64,000 nt of DNA from Marinifilaceae bacterium (GTDB lineage: Bacteria > Bacteroidota > Bacteroidia > Bacteroidales > Marinifilaceae). The notes under the pieces are model-generated. The model did not search any database and had not been told where the DNA came from. It saw only the letters and a list, made by a program, of their open reading frames with translations. The stretch lies in NCBI GenBank assembly GCA_016936255.1, contig JAFGYE010000114.1, positions 1 to 64,000 of the forward strand. Reading direction: 5' to 3'. The translations under genes were made by a program, and so were the position numbers. The stretch's first letter is position 1, and the number at the start of each line of letters is the position of its first letter. Below are positions 17,366-24,968 of this stretch, in pieces.

Positions 17366-18088
17366 TTAGAAACCGATACCTAAAATAAGGTTAGCAGTTT
17401 CAGCTTGTGGGTTAACACCAATTTTAGCCCAGGCATTTAAAGAAAAGCTATCGGTAATTTTGATTTCTCTTGTTGCTGAAGCTCCAATATTAACGAAACC
17501 AAAACTCTCTCCGTAAACTTGATTTTCAAATGGATTAAGGCCTGCAAATAATGAAACAGTTTCTCCACCTATTTTAACTGGGTAACCAAACTCAACATAA
17601 GTTGAATAATTCTGATTTCCTTCTGCATCTAAATCACGTCCGTAAAGCATGGTAGCTACGCTAAGACTTAAAGGAAACTGCTCAGTAAAATAAAAATTGA
17701 AACTTGCATCAATCAAGTGATTGGTTGTACTTTTATCTAAGTCAAGATAATTGTAATCGTCGATAGAAGCTCTATCTCTGTTTGCGAATAAATCCCAAAC
17801 TGCAACATTAAAATGATCACTAAACTTGTATCCTACGTGGAAATCAAACTCTGAATAAGTATTATCGAATGCATATCCACCCCAAGCTCCAAATGTGAAG
17901 TTATTGTTCGTGTAAGCAAGATCCATTTCGAAGTTAGCAGTATTACTTACCATGATACCTCTCCAGTAATGACGAGTAGTTACCGATGGGCTAACTGATA
18001 CTTTTCCTTGTGCGTTAACAGTAAGGTTTGAAGCCATTATTATTACCAGAACCAATAGTGCCGATATTTTAAATGTAATTTTTTTCAT
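17366..18088 (-). CDS. Outer membrane beta-barrel protein, TorF-like porin
   Basis: This 240-aa protein has signal peptide 1-26 (ending VNA-Q) and then a beta-rich sequence with aromatic-capped alternating strands and the motif SVSPSVTTRHYWRGIMVSN near the N-terminus. It ends in NLILGIGF with a terminal Phe, as expected for BAM-assembled barrels. About 10-12 strands fit the length. Its place directly downstream of glpF and glpK suggests that it helps glycerol or a related solute cross the outer membrane. This is an inference from position; the family itself is poorly characterised. Confidence 0.7.
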   Translation of the reverse strand: MKKITFKISALLVLVIIMASNLTVNAQGKVSVSPSVTTRHYWRGIMVSNTANFEMDLAYTNNNFTFGAWGGYAFDNTYSEFDFHVGYKFSDHFNVAVWDLFANRDRASIDDYNYLDLDKSTTNHLIDASFNFYFTEQFPLSLSVATMLYGRDLDAEGNQNYSTYVEFGYPVKIGGETVSLFAGLNPFENQVYGESFGFVNIGASATREIKITDSFSLNAWAKIGVNPQAETANLILGIGF

Positions 18089-18113
18089 ATTAATATTGAA
18101 TTAGATTCTGATA

Positions 18114-18142
18114 AGATTTGGAATACATGGTAATCCAAATCT
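18114..18142. repeat. Perfect inverted repeat between glpF and the porin gene
   Basis: AGATTTGGA (18114-18122) and TCCAAATCT (18134-18142) form a 9-bp stem with an 11-base loop. No T-run follows on either strand, so it is not a normal terminator. In the minus-strand transcript it lies 26 bases before the porin start codon and could be a processing or stability hairpin, or an operator. Confidence 0.5.
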
Positions 18143-18178
18143 CAATAGATAGGTTAATTTTTGTAGTGGTTAATTTTA

Positions 18179-18913
18179 TTATAAGAACATGAAAAGGGTT
18201 GCAGCTATTGCAGCACCTAAAACAGGTGCAACAACTGGTACTAAAGCATATCCCCAGTCACTTGTTCCTTTATTGTCCATTGGAAGAACTGCATGCATAA
18301 TTCTTGGTCCCAAATCTCTTGCTGGATTAATTGCATAACCAGTAGTTCCTCCAAGTGAAAGACCAATAGCAACAACCAATAAAGCAACCGGTAAAGCTCC
18401 CAATGTTCCCAATCCTATCTTAGCACCTTCCATTCCTGCCGCTTGCAATGATGGACCTGCCAAATAAAAGATCACAAACACCAATACAAAAGTTCCAATT
18501 ATTTCGCTAATTACATTACTAGTCAGGTTTCTGATAGCTGGACCGGTAGAAAAACAAGCTAATTTCGATCCGCCATCCTCTGTAGCATTAAAGTAATCGC
18601 GGTACATTAACCAAACAAGAAATGCTCCCATAGCCGCACCCAGCATTTGAGCTGCAATAAAAAGACCAACTTTCGACCATGCAAACATACCAGCAATAGC
18701 TAAACCAATAGTAACCGCAGGGTTAAGATGTGCTCCAGAAACAGGACCTGCAACTGCAACTCCGGTAAATACAGCTAATCCCCAACCCAAAGTGATAACT
18801 ATCCAACCACTGTTATTTCCTTTTGTCTTATTTAATACCACATTAGCCACTACTCCATTACCTAGTAAAATTAGTAGCATTGTTCCTAAAAATTCTGCAA
18901 TAAATTCGCTCAT
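18179..18913 (-). CDS. glpF: Glycerol uptake facilitator (aquaglyceroporin)
   Basis: This 244-aa MIP-family channel conducts glycerol across the inner membrane. Six hydrophobic helices are visible, with the two half-helix signatures SGAHLNPAVT (NPA, about residue 66) and GYAINPARDLGPR (NPA, about 197). The Asp after the second NPAR is characteristic of glycerol-conducting members rather than water-only aquaporins. It is preceded by glpK on the same strand; the intervening 114 bases carry a hairpin that can attenuate read-through. Confidence 0.95.
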   Translation of the reverse strand: MSEFIAEFLGTMLLILLGNGVVANVVLNKTKGNNSGWIVITLGWGLAVFTGVAVAGPVSGAHLNPAVTIGLAIAGMFAWSKVGLFIAAQMLGAAMGAFLVWLMYRDYFNATEDGGSKLACFSTGPAIRNLTSNVISEIIGTFVLVFVIFYLAGPSLQAAGMEGAKIGLGTLGALPVALLVVAIGLSLGGTTGYAINPARDLGPRIMHAVLPMDNKGTSDWGYALVPVVAPVLGAAIAATLFMFL

Positions 18914-18941
18914 AATATAAAATATTAAACGGTTTTGTTAT

Positions 18942-19003
18942 TAAAAAAATAAAATGCCAGATTGTTTCTACATCACAGATCGGTCCTTCACAAATCTGGC
19001 ATT
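18942..19003 (-). terminator. Hairpin with U-run between glpK and glpF
   Basis: AATGCCAGATT (18953-18963) and AATCTGGCATT (18993-19003) form an 11-bp stem around a 29-base loop. On the minus strand the stem is followed by TTATTTTTTTAA. It lies 25 bases after the glpK stop and 29 before the glpF start, so it should lower glpF expression relative to glpK unless it is bypassed. Confidence 0.65.
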
Positions 19004-19027
19004 CATTCAAATAGTTTTTGTTTAAAC

Positions 19028-20527
19028 TTACGCTTCGATATCCCAATTCTTAGAACGTCCTAAAGCTTTATTCCAACCAGAAATAAGTCTCTTAGATTCG
19101 TCTTTAGCCATTGTTGGTTCGAATTTCTGATCCATCTGCCACTGATTTTTAATATCATCAATACCCTCCCAATATCCAACTGCTAAACCAGCTAAGTAAG
19201 CTGCTCCCAAAGCTGTTGTTTCAAGAGTCTTAGGACGGTAAACCGGAGCATCTAACATATCCGACTGGAATTGCATTAACAAGTTGTTAATTGCTGCACC
19301 ACCATCAACACGTAATTCTCTAATTTCGATTCCAGCATCAGCTTCCATAGACTTCAAAACATCCATTACCTGAAAAGCGATTCCTTCCAGAGCAGCTCGT
19401 GCAATGTGAGCAGCTGTTGAACCTCTTGTAAGACCTACAATTGTTCCTCTGGCATACTGATCCCAATGTGGAGCACCTAAACCTGTAAGAGCTGGAACCA
19501 TGAACACACCACCGTTATCTTTTACTGAAGTAGCTAATGCCTCAACATCTGAAGATGACTTAATGATACCTAATCCATCGCGCAGCCACTGAACAATAGC
19601 TCCACCCATGAAGATACTTCCTTCCAAACAGTATGTAGTTTCACCATTAATTTTCCAACCAATAGTTGTAAGCAAGTTATTTTTAGATTTTACTGGTTTA
19701 TTACCTGTATTACAAAGCATGAAACAACCTGTACCATAAGTATTCTTAACAGAACCCGGCTCAATACACATTTGTCCGAAAGTTGCAGCCTGCTGGTCAC
19801 CAGCGATACCTGCTATAGGTACTTTATGAGCAAATAATGTAGAAGTTGTATATCCATATACTTCAGAAGAAGACTTCACCTCTGGCAACATACTTCCTGG
19901 AATGTTTAGTAACTCCAACATTTCAGTATCCCACTCAAGAGTGTTAATGTTATAAAGTAAAGTTCTACTTGCGTTAGATACGTCAGTTACATGAACTTCA
20001 CCTTTTGTTAATTTCCAGATTAACCAGCTATCAATAGTTCCAAAAGCTAATTTTCCTGCCTCTGCTTTTTCACGAGCACCTTCAACATTGTCAAGAATCC
20101 ACTTTACTTTAGTTCCTGAAAAATAGGAATCAATAATCAATCCTGTCTTATCCTGAATCATATCAGCATGTCCGGCCACTCTTAATTCATCACAATATTT
20201 TGAAGTTCTTCTATCTTGCCAAACGATTGCATTATAAATCGGCTCACTAGTTTCACGATCCCAAACTACTGTTGTCTCCCTCTGATTTGTAATACCAATA
20301 CTGGCAATGCTTTTTCCGTCAACACCTGCATGTGTGATTGCTTCTGCTGCTACACCAGCTTGAGTAAACCAAATTTCGTTTGCATCATGCTCCACCCATC
20401 CTGGCTGAGGGAAAATTTGTGTAAACTCTTTTTGTGCAGTACTAATCATTTCGCCTTTTTTGTTGAAAACGATCGCACGAGAACTAGTCGTTCCTTGATC
20501 AAGCGCTAAAATAAACTTGTCTTTCAT
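19028..20527 (-). CDS. glpK: Glycerol kinase
   Basis: This 499-aa FGGY-family kinase converts glycerol and ATP to sn-glycerol-3-phosphate. All usual pocket features are present: LDQGTTSSR phosphate loop, NQRETT (Arg/Glu glycerol contacts), YFSGTK with the glycerol-binding Tyr, [10 protein letters not shown] with the catalytic Asp, YGTGCF adenosine loop and VDGGAAINN. It lies between glpD upstream and glpF downstream. It is the canonical member of two glpK copies in this window; compare the copy at 23012. Confidence 0.97.
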   Translation of the reverse strand: MKDKFILALDQGTTSSRAIVFNKKGEMISTAQKEFTQIFPQPGWVEHDANEIWFTQAGVAAEAITHAGVDGKSIASIGITNQRETTVVWDRETSEPIYNAIVWQDRRTSKYCDELRVAGHADMIQDKTGLIIDSYFSGTKVKWILDNVEGAREKAEAGKLAFGTIDSWLIWKLTKGEVHVTDVSNASRTLLYNINTLEWDTEMLELLNIPGSMLPEVKSSSEVYGYTTSTLFAHKVPIAGIAGDQQAATFGQMCIEPGSVKNTYGTGCFMLCNTGNKPVKSKNNLLTTIGWKINGETTYCLEGSIFMGGAIVQWLRDGLGIIKSSSDVEALATSVKDNGGVFMVPALTGLGAPHWDQYARGTIVGLTRGSTAAHIARAALEGIAFQVMDVLKSMEADAGIEIRELRVDGGAAINNLLMQFQSDMLDAPVYRPKTLETTALGAAYLAGLAVGYWEGIDDIKNQWQMDQKFEPTMAKDESKRLISGWNKALGRSKNWDIEA

Positions 20528-20903
20528 ATTAATTCTAATTTTGGGTTATTGTGTTATTTGGTTTTCTAATCTGCAAATATCTCATCTCCTCATTGTCCCT
20601 TAATCGAATTTGTAATCGATTGCGAAGATGCGAAAAAAAACTTTTTTTAAGATCTCACCTACATCAACATGAATTATCTACTGGAAAAATAAAATTTCCA
20701 TGTTTTTTTTGAGGATGGAAGATTGGCAATTGTAAAGTAACCGCCATCTTTCTGGTGCAAAGTTTAAGTGGATTTGCGCTGAGTTAATTTTGTGCCAAAA
20801 ACTAACTGATTAATATTATTATAACTAACAATTATAACAGTACCTATTAAATTCCCGAAGTACTGCTAACTTCTCATCGCAAATCCACTTCCTCAAGTAC
20901 TAA
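20528..20903. other. Spacer between glpD and glpK, holding a structured element
   Basis: This 376-base stretch has no gene. Its distal part, 20766-20890, is bounded by inverted repeats and is listed separately. The part nearest glpK (20528-20760) contains homopolymer runs around 20634-20650 and would carry the glpK promoter. The best -7 candidate there is GATATTTG on the minus strand (20573-20580), one base off consensus. Confidence 0.5.
20766..20890. repeat. 125-bp element with terminal inverted repeats between glpD and glpK
   Basis: AAGTGGATTTGCG (20766-20778) and CGCAAATCCACTT (20878-20890) are perfect 13-bp inverted ends, and the match continues as TGAG/CTCA after one mismatch. Inside, CAGTAC (20837-20842) and GTACTG (20859-20864) make a second stem, and TTATAA occurs twice. 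It could fold as a branched RNA in the glpD-glpK transcript or be a MITE-like insertion. No clear target duplication is seen at the edges. Confidence 0.5.
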
Positions 20904-22466
20904 CTATTGTAATATATATCGAGATGCTAACTCACTATATTCTTTAATTTGATTTTCTTCCCATTGTTTGTCATACCCTAATTCTTTGGCTAGCAATTCA
21001 GCAACCTTAGGAGCGATCAGAATACTTTCTTTTGCATCCAAGAGTAAACATCTTGTTCTTCGTGATAAAATATCTTCAACTGTTCTGGCCATCTCATGTC
21101 TTGCTCCCCAAACCACCTGAGCATTAATCACCTTCAACTTTTTGCTCAAATAGTCTCCCAAACCATCTTCTTTTTTGGCTAGATCTAAAATATTTTTTTC
21201 GTCGGAACCGTAGAAATGCAATGGATTCTTTAAGTCTATACCGTTCTTATAACCATGTATTTTTAAATTACGGGTAATCGATTTCTTTTCCGGAAGGTTA
21301 CCTGTTTTTGAAACTGTATTAACAACATCCTCTGCCATTTGACGGTAAGTAGTCCATTTACCACCAGTAATTGTAACCATTCCTGATTTTGAAACTACAA
21401 TTTTATGTCCTCTCGAAATCTCTTTGGTTTTTTTACCCTCACCACTTGGTGCTGCCAAAGGTCTTAATCCTGCAAATACACTTCTTACGTCTGACCTTTT
21501 GGGAGGTTTTGTTAAGAATCTTCCTGCGGTTTCTAAAATGAAGTTAACCTCTTCTTCCAAAGCTCTTGGTTCCAACTCTGCCGAATCCTTATGCACATCA
21601 GTTGTACCAACTACAACCTTATTATGCCAAGGTACTGCAAAAAGAACACGTCCATCATCTGTTTTTGGAATCATAATCGCGTAATCTCCTGGAACAAATT
21701 CTTTATCCAAAACCAAATGAACTCCTTGACTAACCTTTACTATATCTCTAGCTTTTGGCTCATCCATTTTAATGATTTCATCAACAAATACACCAGTAGC
21801 ATTTAGAATAACCTTCGCTTTTAATGTATATTTGGAGCCGCTTTCCATATCTGTTACCAATACAGCATTAACTTTCCCGTTGGATTTCTTTAATCCATCT
21901 ACCTTCATGTAGTTTAGGGCAACACCACCATTTTCTACAAATGTTTGGCACATATTAATCGCCAACCGAGCGTCATCAAACTGACCATCATGATAAACAA
22001 CACCACCACAAAGGTTTTTCTCTTGTAAGGTTGGAATATATTTTAACGTGCGTTTTTTTGAAAAAGGCAAAGAACGTCCATAACTTAATTTTCCAGCCAT
22101 CAAATCATACAAGGTAAGTCCCAATGTATAGTAAGGAGTTCCCCACCAAGTATAATTAGGAATAATAAAGGATTGATCTTTCACTAAATGCGGAGCATTT
22201 TGCTTCATTAAACCTCTCTCCCGAAGTGCTTCCAACACAAGAGAAATATTTCCTTGTGCCAAATAACGAACTCCTCCATGCACCAACTTTGTACTCCTGC
22301 TCGATGTGCCTTTAGCGAAATCATCTTGTTCCAAAAGTAAGGTTTTATATCCTCTTGTAGCCGATTCAATGGCGGCTCCTAAACCTGAAGCACCTCCACC
22401 AACAATGATAACATCCCACTTCTGATCCAATTTTTCAATTTCCCTAATCATCCTATCTCTTTCCAT
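20904..22466 (-). CDS. glpD: Glycerol-3-phosphate dehydrogenase, FAD-dependent
   Basis: This 520-aa enzyme of the GlpD/GlpA family oxidises sn-glycerol-3-phosphate to dihydroxyacetone phosphate and passes electrons to the quinone pool or an electron-transfer chain at the membrane. The N-terminal Rossmann FAD motif DVIIVGGGASGLGAAIESATRG (written in part: VGGGASGLGAA, about residues 20-30) is followed by TSSRSTKLVHGGVRYL, typical of the family. The middle DVHKDSAELEP and KWTTYRQMAEDV segments and a C-terminal DAO_C domain are present. It uses either of two ATGs (22466 or 22451). Glycerol kinase follows it on the same strand. Confidence 0.96.
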   Translation of the reverse strand: MERDRMIREIEKLDQKWDVIIVGGGASGLGAAIESATRGYKTLLLEQDDFAKGTSSRSTKLVHGGVRYLAQGNISLVLEALRERGLMKQNAPHLVKDQSFIIPNYTWWGTPYYTLGLTLYDLMAGKLSYGRSLPFSKKRTLKYIPTLQEKNLCGGVVYHDGQFDDARLAINMCQTFVENGGVALNYMKVDGLKKSNGKVNAVLVTDMESGSKYTLKAKVILNATGVFVDEIIKMDEPKARDIVKVSQGVHLVLDKEFVPGDYAIMIPKTDDGRVLFAVPWHNKVVVGTTDVHKDSAELEPRALEEEVNFILETAGRFLTKPPKRSDVRSVFAGLRPLAAPSGEGKKTKEISRGHKIVVSKSGMVTITGGKWTTYRQMAEDVVNTVSKTGNLPEKKSITRNLKIHGYKNGIDLKNPLHFYGSDEKNILDLAKKEDGLGDYLSKKLKVINAQVVWGARHEMARTVEDILSRRTRCLLLDAKESILIAPKVAELLAKELGYDKQWEENQIKEYSELASRYILQ

Positions 22467-22503
22467 AACAGTTCAATAAACAGTTTATTCCTAATCTGAA
22501 CTA

Positions 22504-22650
22504 TTAAAGTTCTTTTTCCCAAAACTCCCAAATACTTCCATAAACATTTTCCTCATCGCGAACACAGTTGTTTTTTTGCAGCACCAAAATGTCGAGGAAA
22601 AAGTCGTAAAGGCGATCGCCTACTTCTAAATTAAATCTCTGATCTTCCAT
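22504..22650 (-). CDS. Small acidic ORF, 48 aa, upstream of glpD
   Basis: ATG at 22650 to TAA at 22504 gives 48 residues beginning MEDQRFNLEVGDRLYDFF and ending GSIWEFWEKEL. It is acidic, aromatic-rich and without a signal sequence. It lies 37 bases ahead of glpD on the same strand, so the two are probably in one mRNA. Codon use looks normal for the window. I know of no family. It may be a small regulatory protein, a leader peptide, or a conserved glpD companion. Confidence 0.5.
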   Translation of the reverse strand: MEDQRFNLEVGDRLYDFFLDILVLQKNNCVRDEENVYGSIWEFWEKEL

Positions 22651-23011
22651 TGCTAAATAATTTTCATTTAAAAATTAAATCTGTATACACAGTACATAGT
22701 ATAACTATGTTTCTTGTGAAAAAAATTGGAAGTATTACTTCCTTCGGTTTATTATTTAGATTTTTCTAAAGCCTTTAATAAATCCTTCCTTACAAAGCTA
22801 AATAAAATACTTAGCTTTGCAAGGTATGTGGTATTATAATCGTTAATTTTTATTTAATCTAAATTTCACCATACACTAATAGGTTGCTATTAATCAGTCA
22901 CTTAATGTTAAAAATAAGTGTTGTAATTCTTTAAAATAAAGAAACAAACTTCTATAAACAAGAAAGCCAAACTTAAATAAGTTTGGCTTTCTTTATAAAA
23001 AATAGATTTTT
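22651..23011. promoter_or_regulatory. Palindrome-rich upstream region of the 48-aa ORF and glpD
   Basis: This 361-base gene-free stretch holds four inverted repeats in 130 bases: ACATAGT-ATA-ACTATGT (22694-22710), GGAAGTATTACTTCC (22728-22742), TTTAGA-TTTT-TCTAAA (22755-22770) and CAAAGCTAA/TTAGCTTTG (22793-22801, 22811-22819, extendable to 13 bp with a G-T pair). The first contains CATAGTAT, also found next to the padR promoter. The rest of the spacer ends with the terminator of the second glpK. Confidence 0.55.
22961..22992. terminator. Terminator of the second glpK
   Basis: AGAAAGCCAAACTT (22961-22974) pairs perfectly with AAGTTTGGCTTTCT (22979-22992) over a 4-base loop. It lies 20 bases past the stop of the minus-strand gene at 23012. 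Confidence 0.8.
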
Positions 23012-24508
23012 TTATTCATCAGAATCGATCCAATTTAAGGAACGACTTACTGCCTTGTCCCAATATTTTTTATGATGAGCTACAGTGTCTTTTTCCATTA
23101 AAACATTAAATTCCTTTGCTATCTTCCAATGTTCTCTTATTTCATCTGTATCTTTCCAGAAGCCAACTCCCAATCCTGCCAAATAGGCAGCTCCCAATGC
23201 TGCAATCTCCTTAATTCTAGATTGAACCACAGGAATATCATAAAAATCAGCCTGATATTGAAGTAAGGTATTATTCACCATAGTCCCTCCTGCTCTGAGT
23301 TGTTTAAATTTCATCCCCGAGTCAGCTTCCATTGCTTTCAATACATCTGATGATCTGTGAGCAATCGATTCTAATGAAGCCCGGGCAATATGACCAATAC
23401 TAGTTCCCATATTCAATCCCCAAAATGTTCCTCTGGCGTATTGATCCCAATAAGGTGCTCCTAATCCAGTAAAAGCAGGTACAATATACACCCCACCATT
23501 ATCCTTTTCGGTAAGAGCAAGAATTTCAATTTCCTCGGTGGAGTGAATTAAACCCAAACCATCGCGGAGCCACTGAACCACCGCACCACCAATAAATACA
23601 CTTCCTTCAAGTGCATAAGTAACCTTGTCTCCAATACTCCAGGCAATTGTCGTAATCAGGTCGTTTTTTGATTCAACCGGCTGATCTCCGGTATTCATTA
23701 AAATAAAACAACCCGTATTGTATGTATTTTTCACCATTCCCTTCTCAAAACAAACCTGTCCAAACAAAGCAGCCTGCTGATCTCCACAAATTCCGGAGAT
23801 TGGTATATCAGTCCCAAACATCGATCTTTTTGTACTTCCGTACACTTCACTGGATGAGCATACTTTTGGCAGTAGTGATGCTGGAATGTTCATGATATCC
23901 AAAATCTCCTGATCCCATTCCAATTTATGGATATTATAAAGCATTGTACGACTTGCATTAGACACATCTGTAACATGCTTTTCTCCTTTTGTAAGCTTCC
24001 AAATTAACCAACTATCTACGGTACCAAAAGCCAGTTCACCTCTTTCTGCTCTTTCTCTTGCTCCTTCAACATTATCAAGAAGCCATTTTATTTTTGTTGC
24101 GGAAAAGAAAGCATCAAGAATTAAACCCGTCTTTGCTTTTATCAAGGAAGCGTAACCTCGTTTCTTCAATTCATCACAAATATGAGAAGTACGTTTATCC
24201 TGCCAAACAATAGCATTGTAAATAGGCTGACCAGTTTCCTTATCCCAAATAATAGTAGTTTCCCTTTGGTTCGTAATACCTATACCTGCAATATCTGCTC
24301 CGGTCAGGCCCGCTTTTTCCAAAACCTCTTCTGCAACTGATGCCTGAGAATACCAAATCTCCTTGGCATCCTGTTCAATCCAGCCGGGCTTAGGATAGTA
24401 TTGTTCATATTCTTTTTGAACCAAAGAAACAATTTCTCCATCCTTATTAAATATTATTGCTTTCGACACTGAGGTTCCTTGATCCAAGGACAAAATATAC
24501 TTCTTCAT
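23012..24508 (-). CDS. Divergent glycerol kinase paralogue (FGGY family)
   Basis: This 498-aa FGGY kinase is clearly a relative of the GlpK at 19028, colinear from LDQGT to the C-terminus. NQRETT and ICGDQQAA with its catalytic Asp are kept. Three conserved spots differ: the glycerol-contacting Tyr of DSYFSGTK is Phe (DAFFSATK, about residue 134), the adenosine-loop YGTGCF is YNTGCF, and VDGGAAINN is RAGGTMVNN, losing the Asp. The length is normal with no frame damage, so it is probably functional with altered substrate or kinetics. The start is the ATG at 24508; a GTG sits just before it. It is 31 bases after the PadR gene, in one operon. Confidence 0.85.
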   Translation of the reverse strand: MKKYILSLDQGTSVSKAIIFNKDGEIVSLVQKEYEQYYPKPGWIEQDAKEIWYSQASVAEEVLEKAGLTGADIAGIGITNQRETTIIWDKETGQPIYNAIVWQDKRTSHICDELKKRGYASLIKAKTGLILDAFFSATKIKWLLDNVEGARERAERGELAFGTVDSWLIWKLTKGEKHVTDVSNASRTMLYNIHKLEWDQEILDIMNIPASLLPKVCSSSEVYGSTKRSMFGTDIPISGICGDQQAALFGQVCFEKGMVKNTYNTGCFILMNTGDQPVESKNDLITTIAWSIGDKVTYALEGSVFIGGAVVQWLRDGLGLIHSTEEIEILALTEKDNGGVYIVPAFTGLGAPYWDQYARGTFWGLNMGTSIGHIARASLESIAHRSSDVLKAMEADSGMKFKQLRAGGTMVNNTLLQYQADFYDIPVVQSRIKEIAALGAAYLAGLGVGFWKDTDEIREHWKIAKEFNVLMEKDTVAHHKKYWDKAVSRSLNWIDSDE

Positions 24509-24539
24509 CACCTACTAATTATATGATTTCTCTGGTTAT

Positions 24540-24893
24540 TTAAACACTTTCTTTGATCCTCTCAATCGAAAGGTTTAAAGCATCAACATATTCTCTCATC
24601 ACCATTAGATGAGCAGTTCCTTCTTCGGTAAGTTTATAATACTTTCGTGGAATACCTGTATCCATTTCGGCCCATTCAGAGGTAACCAATTTTTCTTTCT
24701 TCAATCGATTCAAAAGGGGATAAATAGTTCCCTCAGCAATTTCGAGTGATGTAAATTGATTCATCTCACTAATCAGCTCGTATCCATAACATGGCCTAGA
24801 CCTTAATAGCAGCAAAATAATATATTCCAGAAGTCCCTTTTTAAATTGAGACTTCCACTTCGTTATAAAATATAAATTTATTTCTTCATTCAT
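24540..24893 (-). CDS. PadR-family transcriptional regulator
   Basis: This 117-aa winged-helix repressor of the PadR family contains QFKKGLLEYIILLLLRSRPCYGYELISEM (helix-turn-helix, about residues 15-43; quoted in part: LEYIILLLL, CYGYELI), EGTIYPLLNRLKKEKLV (recognition helix and wing) and ITDEG-like KYYKLTEEG. The short C-terminal helix suits the small PadR-s1/s2 type, which dimerises. It is the first gene of an operon with the divergent glpK, which it very likely controls together with itself. The inducer is unknown. Confidence 0.9.
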   Translation of the reverse strand: MNEEINLYFITKWKSQFKKGLLEYIILLLLRSRPCYGYELISEMNQFTSLEIAEGTIYPLLNRLKKEKLVTSEWAEMDTGIPRKYYKLTEEGTAHLMVMREYVDALNLSIERIKESV

Positions 24894-24900
24894 GGTTTAA

Positions 24901-24931
24901 CAAACATATAAAAAAACACCTGGTTTTACAA
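24901..24931 (-). promoter_or_regulatory. Promoter of the padR-glpK2 operon
   Basis: On the minus strand TTG (24931-24929), 20 bases and then TATGTTTG (24908-24901) match the Bacteroidota TTG-N19..21-TAnnTTTG promoter. It ends 8 bases before the padR ATG. ATACTATG at 24933-24940, touching the -33 element, is the reverse complement of the CATAGTAT inside the palindrome at 22694-22710 and is a candidate operator half-site. Confidence 0.75.
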
Positions 24932-24968
24932 GATACTATGCATCAGGATTATTATTCGTATTAAATTT

